Below the pieces are notes generated by a model. It had not been told where the DNA came from. It saw only the letters and a list, made by a program, of their open reading frames with translations, and made no database searches. A program made the position numbers and the translations under genes. DNA of 64,000 nt from Nepenthes gracilis (lineage: Eukaryota; Streptophyta; Magnoliopsida; Caryophyllales; Nepenthaceae): positions 9,666,001 to 9,730,000 of the forward strand of contig BSYO01000003.1 of assembly GCA_033239525.1 (NCBI GenBank). Direction: 5' to 3'. This document shows positions 12,121 through 24,130 of this stretch, in pieces; within the stretch, counting starts at the first letter, position 1; every line of letters begins with the position of its first letter.

Positions 12121-12589
12121 ATCATTAGAACAGCCCAATATTGTGATTAATAATGAATAACTATTCCAAACTCAACTGTGACCGTCAAATTTGCATGATC
12201 CCTATTTAAATCCTGTAGTTGAACCAACAGTTGAAGATAATGCAGAAATACCTACTGTCCCAATTCAAGGTCAGTCTGGTGAAAATCAAGAACAGTTTAT
12301 AGATGATTATTCAGAACGCAATATATTTATTGATGCACAATCTCCCACAACTAGTTAGATACCTGTTTGTAAAACTACTAGGGTTAAAAAGGCATCTGAA
12401 TATTTGAAAAAATTTCATTGCCATTAAGTATCTAAGACTTCACTCACTCAATTAGAAGTCCAAAGTTTTCCAAGTAAATCATATCCTATTATAAATTGTA
12501 TCTCACATCAAAAACTATCTCCCACATTTAGTCATTTTTCATCTGCTATAACATCTCAGAGTGAATCACAAACATATGCTCAAGCCATT

Positions 12590-14060
12590 CATGATGAAAA
12601 ATGACGCAAGGCCATCGAAAGTGAATTAAATGCGTTAGAACAAAACAAGACGTGGATTATTACTAATTTACCCCTAGAAAGAAAACTATTGGATGCCGAT
12701 ATATATTTAAATTAAAATTTTATAGTGATGGGAGTATTGAAAGGTATAAGTGTAGATTAGTAGCCAAAGGATATACACAATAAGAGGGTATAGATTATTA
12801 TGAAATATTTTTTCCTATTGTCAAACTCACTATAGTGCGATACCTTTTAGCCATGCCCACCATTGAATGGTAGCATTTATATCATTTTGATGTTAACAAT
12901 ACCTTTTTACATGGCGTTTTGGAGGAGAAAATTTATATGCAGAAACCTCTCGGCTATACTAAGGGAAAATCCAATCAAGTTTGTAAACTATTAAAGAGCA
13001 TTTATGGCCTTAAGTAGGCTTCTAGGTAATGGTATTCCAAGCTATCTACATCCCTCATTGCCTTTGGCTTCACACAATTTAAGGCTGATTATAGCTTATT
13101 TACCAAGGAATATGACAAATCTTTTATAGTATTACTTGTATATGTTGATAATATTATTGTAGCAAGTAGTTGTTTGGATTCTATTACTTCTATCAAATCA
13201 TTTCTTGATCGTGCCTTCAAAATTAAAGATCATGATGTTTTACGATATTTTCTTGGCATAGAGGTAGCGCGATCCTCAAAAGGCATACATATTTGCCAAA
13301 GAAAATATGCTCTTGACATTCTCGCTGATTCCGGTACTCTTGGCTCTAAGCCTCTTAAACTCCCGATGGACCAAAATATGAAGTTAAGCAAGGAGACCGG
13401 AACAATCCTACAAGATCCTAGTGTTTACAGAAGGCTAATTGGAAGGCTTCTTTATCTAACCGTGACAAGGCCCGATATCTGTTATGCGGTACATATTTTG
13501 AGTCAAATCATACTCGACCAACTTCTAGTCATATGAATGTTGCCTATCATGTTCTGTGATATCTCAAATTAAATTCGGGACAATGAATATTATTCTCTTC
13601 CACTTCTAACATTCAGCTTCGACCTTTTTGTGATGCAGATTGGGCTTCCTGTCCTGACACTCGAAGGTCCATTACCGGCTACTGTATTTTCATTGGAGAT
13701 TATCATATCTCCTGGAAGTGCAAGAAACAATCTGTTGTTTCTCGGTCTTTAGTAGAAGCAGAATATCGATCCATGACTACTACCTGCTGCGAACTATCTT
13801 GGCTACGTTACATTTTACTTGATTTGCAGGTTTCACACTCTTACGTCACAGACCTCCACTGCGATAATCAAGTTGTTATTCACATCTCAGCAAATCCTAT
13901 TTTTATGAACGCATCAAGCACATTGAGTTGGATTGTCATTTGGTTCGCGACAAGATTAAGACGGAAGCATTCCCACCCACCATATGACCACTCATAATTA
14001 ACTTGCAGACATGTTTACCAAAATACTGCCATCACATCGTCTGAAGATTTACTTATCCAA
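12590..14060 (+). pseudogene. Copia reverse transcriptase and RNase H, decayed
   Basis: RT begins near 12600 (ELNALEQNKTW) and runs through GYTQ-stop-EGIDY, IYGLK and LLVYVDNIIVA. The catalytic box YVDD is YVDN here (about 13140-13151), which loses the second metal-binding Asp. The longest clean stretch is 13174-13536. RNase H follows in shifting frames, with CDADWAS (about 13633), VEAEYRS (about 13757) and HCDNQVV (about 13858). An ADMFTK-like end near 14007 precedes the polypurine tract (GGGGG at 14096-14100) and the LTR at 14101. Confidence 0.8.
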
Positions 14061-14100
14061 GTTGGGCATAATCAATATATATGCTCCACATTGTTGGGGG

Positions 14101-14401
14101 TATTAGGAAATACAACATAACCAATATTTGGCAATATATTTGTATATTTTATTTCTTTATGTATTTCCTACCTTATTTGGCTTAGTTCCTTTTCTATATT
14201 TTTGTTCCTTTATATAACCTTTTATTTTTAGTCAATTTTTTGTATATAAGATGGTGGTTGAAGCTTGTGTAAATCATAACAATGAAATGAATAAATTGGC
14301 TGGCATTCTCCATCATTACCTTGCCTTCTCTTCTGTTCGCCCTCTGCCATTAGTTTTCTTCTTCCTCTTTGTTTTAGTTTTGCTCCACGTAGAGCTTTAC
14401 A
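14101..14401 (+). repeat. Third, internal LTR of the Copia complex
   Basis: This 301-bp LTR in plus orientation starts TATTAGG straight after the polypurine tract and ends TTTACA at 14401. It is the reverse complement of the two outer LTRs. Its 3' end is fused without any spacer to the minus-strand gag fragment at 14402. A normal nested element would show a matching LTR and target duplication on its other side; none is found near 9703. Confidence 0.85.
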
Positions 14402-14585
14402 TGGAATAATTATCGATGGTGAGTAAATCGGTGACCAGAGTGATGACCGGATTGTCACCGATTTCCAGCTGAAAAGATTTTGTGAGGTCTATGAGGGTTT
14501 GAAAATGCATGTGTTCTTGTGAAGATGTGAGAGATGGATTGGCTGCGTTCGATGTAGTTTCGGAAGTGGTTTGGTGAGACGCCAT
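14402..14585 (-). pseudogene. Copia gag N-terminal fragment
   Basis: The ATG at 14585 (minus) starts MASHQTTSETT and runs to TIDNYS, where it is cut by the LTR end at 14401/14402. Plant Copia gag proteins continue NYxxW-x-x-AM, and the missing continuation (RAMHQALRAKNKL) stands at 9703 in the opposite orientation, so only about two or three codons are lost. The fragment is preceded by a primer-binding site and the 5' LTR. Confidence 0.8.
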
Positions 14586-14586
14586 C

Positions 14587-14599
14587 GTCTTTGATACCA
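14587..14599 (-). other. Primer-binding site, initiator Met-tRNA type
   Basis: The minus strand reads TGGTATCAAAGAC directly next to the LTR. It is one substitution away from the usual TGGTATCAGAG sequence complementary to initiator Met-tRNA used by plant Copia elements. The gag ATG follows one base later. Confidence 0.75.
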
Positions 14600-14905
14600 C
14601 ATAAAGCTCTGTGTGGAGCAAAACTAAAACAGAGAGGAAGAAGAAAACTAATGGCAGAGGTGAACAGGACGAGAAGGCAGGGTAATGATGGAGAAGTGGA
14701 CATCAGTCAATTTATTTATTTCATTGTTATGATTTACACAAGCTTCAACCACCACCTTATATACAAAAAATTGACTAAAAATAAAAGGCTATATAAAGGA
14801 ACAAAAATACAGAAAAGGAACTAAGCCAAATAAGGTAGAAAATACAGAAGAAAATAAAATATACAAATATATTGCCAAATATTAGTTATATTGTATTTCC
14901 TAATA
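14600..14905 (-). repeat. 5' LTR of the Copia complex
   Basis: The 306-bp LTR in minus orientation starts TATTAGG at 14905, beside the duplication GTCCC. It carries a short AT-rich promoter-like segment and ends next to the primer-binding site. It is nearly identical to the left LTR, so the complex is far younger than the gypsy element that hosts it. Confidence 0.85.
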
Positions 14906-14985
14906 GTCCCGTCTAATTGGATTCTTTCCAACAATTAAAAAGATATTAACCATTCATTTTTGGGTCGGTTTTAGATAATGAGAAT

Positions 14986-16030
14986 CACATGACCAAGTTC
15001 TGAACCAAACTCATTGAGGATAATGTTGCCGAGTTGCATAAAATTGAAAATGTTTTAACCCAGAAGGCTTTAGATAGCGTTGGGTGGCAGGCAGTTTTGA
15101 ATAGTAAAGCTGTTGCTGATAAGCCACCCCGCTTTATGAAGAGAAAGGTTGGACAACTTTTTATTAAGTCTCCATCATAGGCTGCTACCATTTGAACTGA
15201 TCTTGAGGCTACGTGCACTTCTGATTTGTGTTCAGATAATGATACGGTAAATAAGATGGCTGACGAAGCTTATAAGGAGATTGTTGAGATGGATGTTAGT
15301 AGTTATTCTCGGAGGTCTACTCCAATTTTCGTCCCCTTTGGTGCTTCATTCTGTAAAGAAGTGCCAACATTTAATCTTATTCTGTAAATAAGATGCTCTA
15401 ATCATCGCTGAGTTCTGAATTCTAGTTGCGTATAGCTTTCCTCCTTTGAATGAGCCAACTCCTGCATCTCCTGCTACTCAAATTAATATTCCTAAAAACA
15501 ATAATGGAGCAGCAAAAGAGACGTTTGTATCTTCCTTTTCTCCATCTGCGGCGCTTCAGTGGGTCTAGAAGTTTTTCTAGGCCCCTGGTTTTGAGACCCC
15601 ATTGTACTGCTGATCATTGCCCCTCCTCTATTGGAGGTCTTTAGCAGTTTTCCATCTCAATCCCAAAGGATCATCGTCAAAACTTGCATTCTGTGGGGAT
15701 CTCTCCTCTCATAAGCTATCACTTGTATTCTTTCTGAGTTACTTTTTGTTATTTCAACTTTTAATCGTAAGATTGATCTTTTTACAGTTCTAGAACCTGT
15801 TACGTTTGATTAGGGATAGGCCATGTAAATAAGAAACTGAAACTACATGCCTCTTTCGGTCATATATTGATCTTGCTGTGCTCAGGGATCTAGTTGTGAC
15901 TGCTGAGATTAAGGCCAAATTTTTTCATGATTGAACGACTTAATTAGAGAATGAGCTGTCTAAATGAATGACGAGGTCTTAGGACTTTGTTGATCACAAT
16001 GCTATTGCTAGTAACCGGATCAATTCCTTC
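14986..16030 (+). pseudogene. Antisense extra ORF of the gypsy element, part 2
   Basis: Just right of the Copia insertion a plus-strand frame runs from about 14990 to 15386 with only two stops after the first, an unusually long open stretch for this decayed region. It includes KALDSVGWQAVLNSKAV and MADEAYKEIVEMDVSS. Further pieces are RIAFPPLNEPTPASPATQ (about 15430) and a charged, coiled-coil-like part near 15850-16025. It lies antisense to the gypsy pol and downstream of its integrase, so I read it as the C-terminal part of the ORF whose N-terminus is at 6917-7167. No Pfam-level identity is claimed for this half. Confidence 0.45.
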
Positions 16031-17069
16031 AAGGATATACCTCAAGAAACCAAGCATCAATCAACCTCGGTAGCATGTATCATTGAAGTCTTCAAGACAA
16101 ATGCACAACATTCAAGGAGGAATCAAGAAGAAGCTTTCGGCCCGAGGAGATGGGTGTTGTTCTAGATTCCTAGTTTTAGGATGGGATCACCTTCTATAGG
16201 TAGATTATCTCTTTGGTGGCTCTTGATTTTTTGGTTGGCTATCTTGACTCAAGAAGCTCTAGATCTTTTCAAAGCTTCGAAGTCAAAGATTTTTTGGAAC
16301 CTAGTTGACCTCAACCTCCTAGATCTAGTCCAAGGCATTTGGTTTAGGAAAGATGAGTCAATTTTGTCTTTGATTTTCTCAGCTCTTGACAATTTTTTGT
16401 AATAAAACTAGTGCATCAATTTATGTATATACGTTTTTACATTCTCGATTAACCATTCCGTTAGCTAAATCTTATGACGGTTGCCGCTAATGATGTCTCG
16501 TTGGAGATGCCTTTGTTAAATGAAGTATCTATTTGTTGGCAAAGCTATTTAGCTATTGTCGCCAAGCTAACCAAACCCTAATCCTTGAATTATGTTTAAC
16601 TAATGGTGCTTATTCCATAAAAGGGTGTACTAGTTCTTATGCGTGAAAACTCCCTTAGGTTTTTGTAGGTTGAATGACTATATTTATATTTGCTTTGTTT
16701 GGTATTATTCGACTTAAGTTGTGTCTTTTTAAAAGGGAATTGGATGTTTGGTCCTCAAGCCCCTGAATATTTTAAATTTTGATGTGTGACCACGCTTGAT
16801 ATTGTGTGGATTTATTAACCTACACCATGATCATATTATTGAACCAATTGAGTTAACATGTAGGATGTCCAAACCAACTGATTAACTCAGGGTCAGTCAT
16901 TGTGGCATTTCACACCCAAGCATACTAACTAATGATAAAGGTAAGAATCAAATTTTATTAACAATATAAATAAATCATACAAGCACTCCCAAGTGGGGAA
17001 GAGAGCATACCTATTGATCATAATTTACATGGTTACAGATAATATGTTTTGATGTAAAGAGCATTCCAT
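16031..17069. other. Non-coding spacer between integrase and antisense ORF
   Basis: I recognise nothing here. A plus-strand ORF at 16181-16402 is hydrophobic and Ile/Trp/Leu-rich, without family features. The strand-neutral composition suggests untranslated gypsy sequence. Confidence 0.4.
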
Positions 17070-20000
17070 ATTCGTGGGACTAACTTATCATTTTGGATAT
17101 GTGGTTTATATGCACCATTGTGGAGTATAATTGAGACTAAAAATGATCCTTCTCATTAGAGGACAACTTATTCCTATGGGTGAATTTGCTTGTACCTTAA
17201 TGTTCCTCCAAAGTAAGTCACCCACCTCGAATGTTTGCTTCCTCTAATAAATCTAAATTCTCTCTTAAAAGTTGAGATTTTGACTAGGAGCAAAGTTTTC
17301 TACTCAGTAACTACTTAGTTCGATTTTTGTTGGAATTATTGCTTCTATCTTGTAGCAAAGACTTAAAGGTGTTTTGTGAGTTGGTTCAATTAGTGTCGTC
17401 CGGTAGACCAATAACACAAATGGGAGTTAGTTTACCCAAAATGCCCTAGTATCTTTCAACTTTGTTTTCAATCCACTTAAGATTATCCGATTGGTTATTT
17501 TAGCTTGCTCGTTTGTTTTGGGATAAGAGACCGAAGCGTGAACTAACCTAATATCTAAGTTGGTACAACACTTTGTGAACATTTTCTCTGTGAACTATGT
17601 ATCATTATTGATTACTATAACCTCCGGTCTTCTAAATCTATAGACTATATTTTGGTAAATAAAATTTGTCACATTTTACTTGGTGATTTTTACCCGTGGG
17701 GATACTTCCATCCATTCAAGAAATAATTCACCACAGTGATGGTAAATTTTCTATACCTTGTTGCTACTAGGAATGGACCTAATATATTTAGTCCTTGTTG
17801 TGCGAATGATTAGAAAGACTGTAAAGCTTGAAATTTGGTGTGGGGTTATCTATCATCGTTGCTATGAATTTGATAATTTGTGCACCTCTTAATGAATTCC
17901 ATAGCATTTCTTTTTATTGTCAGCCAAAAATTGCCTTGCTGTATGACTTTAAATGTTAGGTTTTTACCTCCTACTATACGCTCCACATATACCAAGATGC
18001 ATTTCATTGAGGGCATAGTTGGCTTCAGTTGGAGTTAATCAACGTATGTATGGAATGGAGTAACTTTTTCTATAAAGTCTTCTATCTACGAATGTGTATC
18101 ATCCGGCTATCTTCACAATGCATTTTGCTTCTTTCGAATTGTTCGGAAGTATTTCACTCTCAAGATATCTTTGACAAGGGATTAGCTAGGTCGTCTTGTC
18201 AAACACTATAAGCACTTCAACCGCTTCCTCTATACTTGGATTCATGAGTATTTTTCTCATTTCCTTAGCATATTATTCGAGGTTTTTAAATATTGCCATT
18301 TTGGCTAGCTGATCAGCTTTCTAATTGTATTCTCTTAGGATGTGAAGAATTTCCACTTAATCAAAGAGTGATGGAAAATCAGTACCTTGAGAAGATATTT
18401 CATCAGATATGGATGACATACTTCAAAATTGGCAAACACTTAGATTCACTACCAGCTCTAAATCATTGTAAATGGTTAAATTCTTGGCTCGGTACTCATT
18501 TGCCAACCTTAGTTTGGCCAATAAGGCTTTATATTCAACCATATTATTAGTAGCTTAAAACCTAAACGTTGTTGAGTGTTTGATCTAAAATCCATATGGT
18601 ATTATCAAGACTATTTTGGCTTAACTTTTAGATTGAGATGATGATCCGTTGACGTACAGAGTCCATAATGGTAATATCCTGTCGTTGGGTTTGTTCCCAT
18701 ATTTATTTATGCCTTTGGGAATTAGGGTCATCATTTCATCTACAAAATCTGCAATGGTCATGCTCTAAATTTTATATTAAACTTGCTCAACTTGACAGCC
18801 CATTTGATTAATCGTCCAGACACTTTTGACATTTACAAGATCCCTTTTACTGATCGATTAGTTAGGATTACAATTTTGTACACTTAAAAATATAGTTGAG
18901 TCTTTCTTGCTGCGAAGATTAAGGTGCTACTCTCTCTGTTTGAGAATATCGGGTTTTTGAGTCCTATAGGATCGTACTAATATAGTATATTGATTGTTGT
19001 ATATCTGTTTCTTCCCTAACCAAAATATAACTTAGTCCTATTTTCGAAACAACCAAGTAAAAATATAATTCTTTGGCATCTTTCATTCCAGTCAAAAGAG
19101 GTGGATTCGTCATATATTCTTTTATTTCTAGGAATGCTTATTGGTATTACTCTCTCCATGAGAATCTATTGCTCTTTGCCCTTTTTAAAACTTGAAGAAG
19201 GAGGGTTCATACTTCTCAACCAATTTCGTTAAGAATTAGGATAAAGTAGCAAGTCTCCTGGTTAACCTCTAAACTTTATTAATCGTCCGAGGTTGTTCAA
19301 TATCCATGATAGCTTTAATTTTATTTAGATTCACCTCAATTCCTATATATGAAATAATAAAGCCCAAAAATCTTTATGAGGTTACTCTAAGCACATACTT
19401 GGTTGGATTTAATTTCATCTTATATGTTCAGAGTATTTTGAATGCTTTGGTTAAATCACATATATTTCCATCGATAAGTACACTTTTGATGGGCATCTTG
19501 TATACATATACCTCCATACTCTTTTCAATTTAAATTTTGAATATTTTATTCACTAGCCTTTGTTATGTCATTTCTATATTTTTTAAAATAAAGGGTATCA
19601 CTTTATAACAATAGGTTCCTTAGTCGGTCATGAATGATGTTACTTTCTCATCCTCTGAGTTCATTCTATCTGGTTATAATATAAATAAATGTCCATAAAA
19701 CTTAACAATTGGTGTCTAAACATAGAGTCCATGAATTGGACTATCCTCAGTAATAAGAATCTATCTTTTAAATATACTTTATTCACATTTATAAAATCAA
19801 CACACATTCTGTCACGTCCCAAATTTTGATCCCGTAATCAACGCTTAACCAAATATTAATTACTCAATTAACAACTTAATTAAGGGTATCACTTTGTAAC
19901 AATAGGTTCCTTAGTCGGTCATGAATGAGGTTACTTTCTCATCCTCTGAGTTCATTCTATCTGGTTACAATATAAATAAATGTCCATAAAATTTAACAAT

Positions 20001-20972
20001 TGGTGTCTAAACATAGAGTCCATGAATTGGACTATCCTCAATAATAAGAAGCTATCTTTTGGATATACTTTATTCACATTTGTAAAATCAATACACATTC
20101 TGTCACGTCCCAAATTTTGATCCCGTAATCAACGCTTAACCAAATATTAATTACTCAATTAACAACTTAATTAAGGGTATCACTTTGTAACAATAGGTTC
20201 CTTAGTCGGTCATGAATGATGTTACTTTCTCATCCTCTGAGTTCATTCTATCTGGTTATAATATAAATAAATGTCCATAAAATTTAACAATTGGTGTCTA
20301 AACATATAGTCCATGAATTGGACTATCCTCAATAATAAGAAGCTATCTTTTGTATATACTTTATTCACATTTGTAAAATCAACACACATTTACATCACGT
20401 CCCAAATTTTGATCCCGTAATCAACGCTTAACCAAATATTAATTACTCAATTAACAACTTAATTAAGCGTATCACTTTGTAACAATAGGTTCCTTAGTCA
20501 GTCATGAATGAGGTTACTTTCTCATCCTCTGCGTTCATTCTATCTGGTTATAATATAAATAAATGTCCATAAAATTTAACAATTGGTGTCTAAACATAGA
20601 GTCCATGAATTGGACTATCCTCAATAATAAGAAGCTATCTTTTGGATATACTTTATTCACATTTGTAAAATCAACACACATTCTGTCACGTCCCAAATTT
20701 TGATCCCGTAATCAACGCTTAACCAAATATTAATTACTCAATTAACAACTTAATTAAGCGTATCACTTTGTAACAATAGGTTCCTTAGTCAGTCATGAAT
20801 GAGGTTACTTTCTCATCCTCTGCGTTCATTCTACGGTTATAATATAAATAAATGTCCATAAAATTTAACAATTGGTGTCTAAACATAGAGTCCATGAATT
20901 GGACTATCCTCAATAATAAGAAGCTATCTTTTGGATATACTTTATTCACATTTGTAAAATCAACACACATTC
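17070..20972 (-). pseudogene. Tat-like gypsy pol: RT, RNase H, integrase
   Basis: Read on the minus strand, 20972-19110 is reverse transcriptase (MCVDFTNVNKVYPKDSF, then GTYCYKVIPF, then MKLNPTKYVLRV). It is stretched by the tandem array. The YVDD box, expected as VYVDDMLVKS, reads VYVYKMPIKS near 19500, so both catalytic Asp are gone. RNase H lies around 18300-19100, including MVEYKALLAKLRLANEYRA. Integrase lies around 17300-18290: GLNILGP (first Asp to Asn), INNDT for SDNG, and TNEQAKITNR where family members have Glu before V/I-TNR (Lys here). The VNYFLEWMEVSPRV and YRTTLIEPTHKTP motifs fix the family. Stops are frequent. Confidence 0.8.
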
Positions 20973-21046
20973 TGTCACGTCTCAAATTTTGATCCCGTAA
21001 TCAACGCTTAACCAAATATTAATTACTCAATTAACAACTTAATTAA
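19593..21046 (-). repeat. Five-copy 291-bp tandem array, LTR/RT chimera
   Basis: Units start at 19593, 19884, 20175, 20467 and 20758 and measure 291, 291, 292, 291 and 289 bp. They differ by only a few substitutions; the last lacks 4 bp. Each unit joins about 216 bp of gypsy RT (minus strand, from MCVDF to beyond SFMTD) with the terminal 74 bp of the solo LTR that interrupts the RT gene (starting TGTCACGTC on the plus strand). Only the last unit continues into the rest of the LTR, and only the first continues into the rest of RT. So the array grew by tandem duplication across one LTR-RT junction, after the LTR had inserted. Confidence 0.9.
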
Positions 21047-23224
21047 CTATCCAATTAAAATCGATACCTAGACCAATCAAATAAAATAACATAAACCATA
21101 CACAGGATCCAATTCATGCCACGTCTTATGTGACTCTGATACCGACCCAACTGTGACATCGGATCTTACGTAATGAGTTATACCTGGCATCAAAGAATCA
21201 GAATATACAAATATGTGAAAATAAAATTATAACTGTGGACAATCATGCTTCACATCCCCAACCCACAATAATAATATCCAAAACGATCAACATTCAACTT
21301 AATTGAAACTACACCTGCTATCCAAATAATATAACCATTAATTATAATCATCCGAAATCAAAATTAAAGCTAAAATTTCAATATTGAACCCATTAAGTAA
21401 TGTCTAGAAACTAAAACACAAATCAGATTTACATTAAACATCATTAAAACTTTAATTTAATCTCTTCATAATAACTCAATCTTTTATTCCAATTCGTTAG
21501 ATAAGAGTTTGTATATCTCATTTGAGGGATTAGTAAAAACACTAAGAAGCGAGTTAAACATTCAGTAATGTATATAATAAAATAAATAATCTTTTATATT
21601 TTCTATTCAAAATATATCAAAAGGATCAAATTTCAGTGATATGTCATGAAATTTAATAACAATTACATAAATCAGCTTATGTAGAATTTTTAAGTTGATC
21701 TTATTATATTTTTATTCAATTTAGATTTTCAAAACATACATAATTATGATATTTCTTAAAGATCAAGGCCAATAAACTTTACTGACTAAATGAGCAAACA
21801 ATCAAAATTTGGATGATATTAATTTCTACACAATAAAAAATTGTGCGCAATTATTCAATACTTGTAGGTGAACTGTCATATATATGATCCTATAAATGGG
21901 GTTGAACCGTCACTTTTACCTACAGATGATAGGTTTAGATATCGATATATCATTAAAATATATTAAGATATGACATAATATACTATCCGCTGAAATATAA
22001 TTATGGTTCAATGTATATTCTTAAAAAAATTCTACACTTTTCTTCATAATTTTTAATTTTTAATTTTTAGAGAAAATGATTATATTATTTTTCATAATTG
22101 TAGAGTTTTCTTTCATAATTCTATAATACTTTCTATAGAAATTAAATTATGATAAATTTTTAACATATGGTATGCTACTTTTAGCATATAGTGCTGAAAA
22201 TTTTAGTAAATGAAGAAATTCAACAATATAGAAATATTTAGTAAATTTTCAGGACATATAGAGTTATTTAATTACATTTTCAGCACTTATAAGTTTTATG
22301 ATTAATATTTTAAAGCATGTAGAAATGTTCTTAACAATAGATGTAGAGTAGTTCAGTAAAATATTACAAACAAATTAGTAATGCAAAATTTTAACAAATT
22401 CAGCAAAAAATATAGGAGACTTTAGCCATATTTCATGTAGGGTGTAATTTAATATGCAGGAACTTGGGTTTAACAGTTTACAATCATGCATGAATATTAT
22501 ATACGAAATTTAGACATGTAAAAATATTTTATCATGTTTTCAGATATGCATAAAGGAATATTTACAAAAGCAATAGAGTTTAACCATATACTTAAATTTA
22601 GACATGAAATTTATATAATTTTATAACAAAATAAAAAGAACTATGCATACATTTAAACAATATTATCATAATTTTAAAAATCATGACATGTATGATCAAT
22701 AAAAAAAGAATTGCTCAATGAATTATGAAAGAAATAGCAACAATAAAATTTAACTTGCCTTAACTTAATTCTTATCAAAATTTAACTTAAATTAACTTAA
22801 TTTTGACATCCTTAGCTTCCTCTCTCACTTTTCCTTGTATACTTCTCTCTCATCTCTTAAATTGCTTTGAACAATGACAGTAAAATAAGCCAGAGGTCAC
22901 TTATATATAGAGTGGAGCTCAAATGTTATTTAAGCGAGCATTGGACAATAGACTACTGAACTGCTATACTCGAGCACTACTCGAGTGTGCCTTGAGTGGT
23001 CATATTCTGCTAAAGACTGCTTGAGCATCTCTCAAGAGAGCCTTAGGCACTGTCTCTATGATTTTTTGCGCTCAGGTGCGGGTCAAGCTTTCATTAGACA
23101 CCGAATTATTCGATCTAATTTTGACTTTCTAACATAATTTTTTTTTTACATTTATTGATCTTAATTTTAGTTATATTAGTTTAATCGAATAAGATTATCA
23201 TAAATTAAAATTTTGAGCCTTACA
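20973..23224 (-). repeat. 2.25-kb solo LTR splitting the gypsy RT gene
   Basis: On the minus strand it starts TGTAAGGCTC and ends GGGACGTGACA. The interrupted RT gene reads KWR just before it (about 23232) and MCVDFT just after (20970), so it sits between two adjacent conserved codons. The flanks CATTC (20968-20972) and TTACC, or CATTAC if the terminal CA is shared, form an imperfect target duplication. Near 21125-21150 the minus strand has TCGGTATCAGAG, which resembles a Met-tRNA primer site, so a deleted whole element rather than a pure solo LTR is possible. The size and ends recall Tekay/Del-type chromovirus LTRs. Confidence 0.7.
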
Positions 23225-24130
23225 TTACCTCCATTTCTCATTGCATTTCTTAACACGGACAATATCAGACAATTAGTTTGGATAATAAACTTCCATGATA
23301 AATTTAGCATCAAATAATTTTTTGACCTTCTCATATAAGGCAAAGAGTTTTTCGACGGAACAATTTCTTCTTTTTTGTTTGATTGATTTATGCCTAGGAA
23401 TGATGCTTAATTTGTGAACCACCATTTTTGTTGGTATTCCAAGCATGTTGGCGAATGTCTAAGCAAATACATCCAAATTATTTTGAAGGAACTCTATTAA
23501 CCTCTCTTGCAAATTGGATGATAGCGAAGTTTTAATTTGAACACATTTATTTGGTTCCGTAGGATTATAAGGGATTTGAAAGGGTGATTTTCTAGATTGG
23601 CCTTGTTTGAGTATTGTCTCATCTTGAAGATCAAACCCTTTAATAGGTTGAAAATGTATTGAGTGGTCTATTTGTGTCAAATAACAACTTCTTTTGGCAA
23701 CTTGGTCTCCTTGTACTTCCCTTACCCTATGCCGGGTTATGAACTTTATCATTAGGTTTGGAATAAAAGTCACTGTCCCAAAAGTTACTAGACATGATTG
23801 ACTGAGAATAGCATTATAGATTGAAGGAAGATCTACCACTAAAAAGGTTAACATATGGGGAGCTATTTTAAGATACATTCCCAATATAACTTCTAGTTAA
23901 ATGGTTCCCTATACCTACCGTGATTCATTGTCTAGTCTATATAATGGACCATCCCATGGTTGCATTTGACTCTTTTAAAACCCTAACCTAATGAATGCTT
24001 TGAGAGTAAAAGATATTTCATGAACTTCTATTATCAATAAAGATTCATTTTAGTTAATAGTGTAGGACCCCATTTGAGACGGGTATTAATATAACAAGGT
24101 AAGAATGAAAACAATGTTACATGTACCATA
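23225..24130 (-). pseudogene. Tat-like gypsy protease and start of RT
   Basis: The longest intact stretch is 23884-23459 (141 codons). It includes MLTFLVVDLPSIYNAILSQS and LIEFLQNNLDVFA, the hallmarks of the protease-RT linker in Tat elements. Downstream, broken frames read KQKRRNCSVEK and then VRVKKCNEKWR, where the solo LTR cuts in. Upstream, near 24030, the protease site DNGSS appears as DNRSS followed by a stop. The missing next residues, MCVDF, are at 20970. Confidence 0.8.

Larger units (their letters stand above)
7293..14905 (-). mobile_element. Ty1/Copia element with self-inverted interior
   Basis: The outer LTRs (7293-8965 on the left, split by a later insertion, and 14600-14905 on the right) are in minus orientation. 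They are flanked by GTCCT (7288-7292) and GTCCC (14906-14910), so the whole block integrated as a unit. From the right, the minus strand reads 5' LTR, primer-binding site, gag N-terminus (to 14402), and then an abrupt change. The segment 9703-14401 is in plus orientation and starts in gag at almost exactly the codon where the minus gag stopped; it runs through protease, integrase, RT and RNase H and ends in a third LTR joined directly to the broken gag. Left of 9703, minus-strand RT C-terminus, RNase H and 3' LTR follow. This is what joining of an LTR end into the element's own gag would produce. Confidence 0.8.

Noticed and set aside
19593..21046. CRISPR-like or centromeric satellite array
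   Set aside because: The units are 291 bp with no unique spacers, and only five copies occur. Each contains gypsy RT plus LTR sequence, so it is a local duplication.
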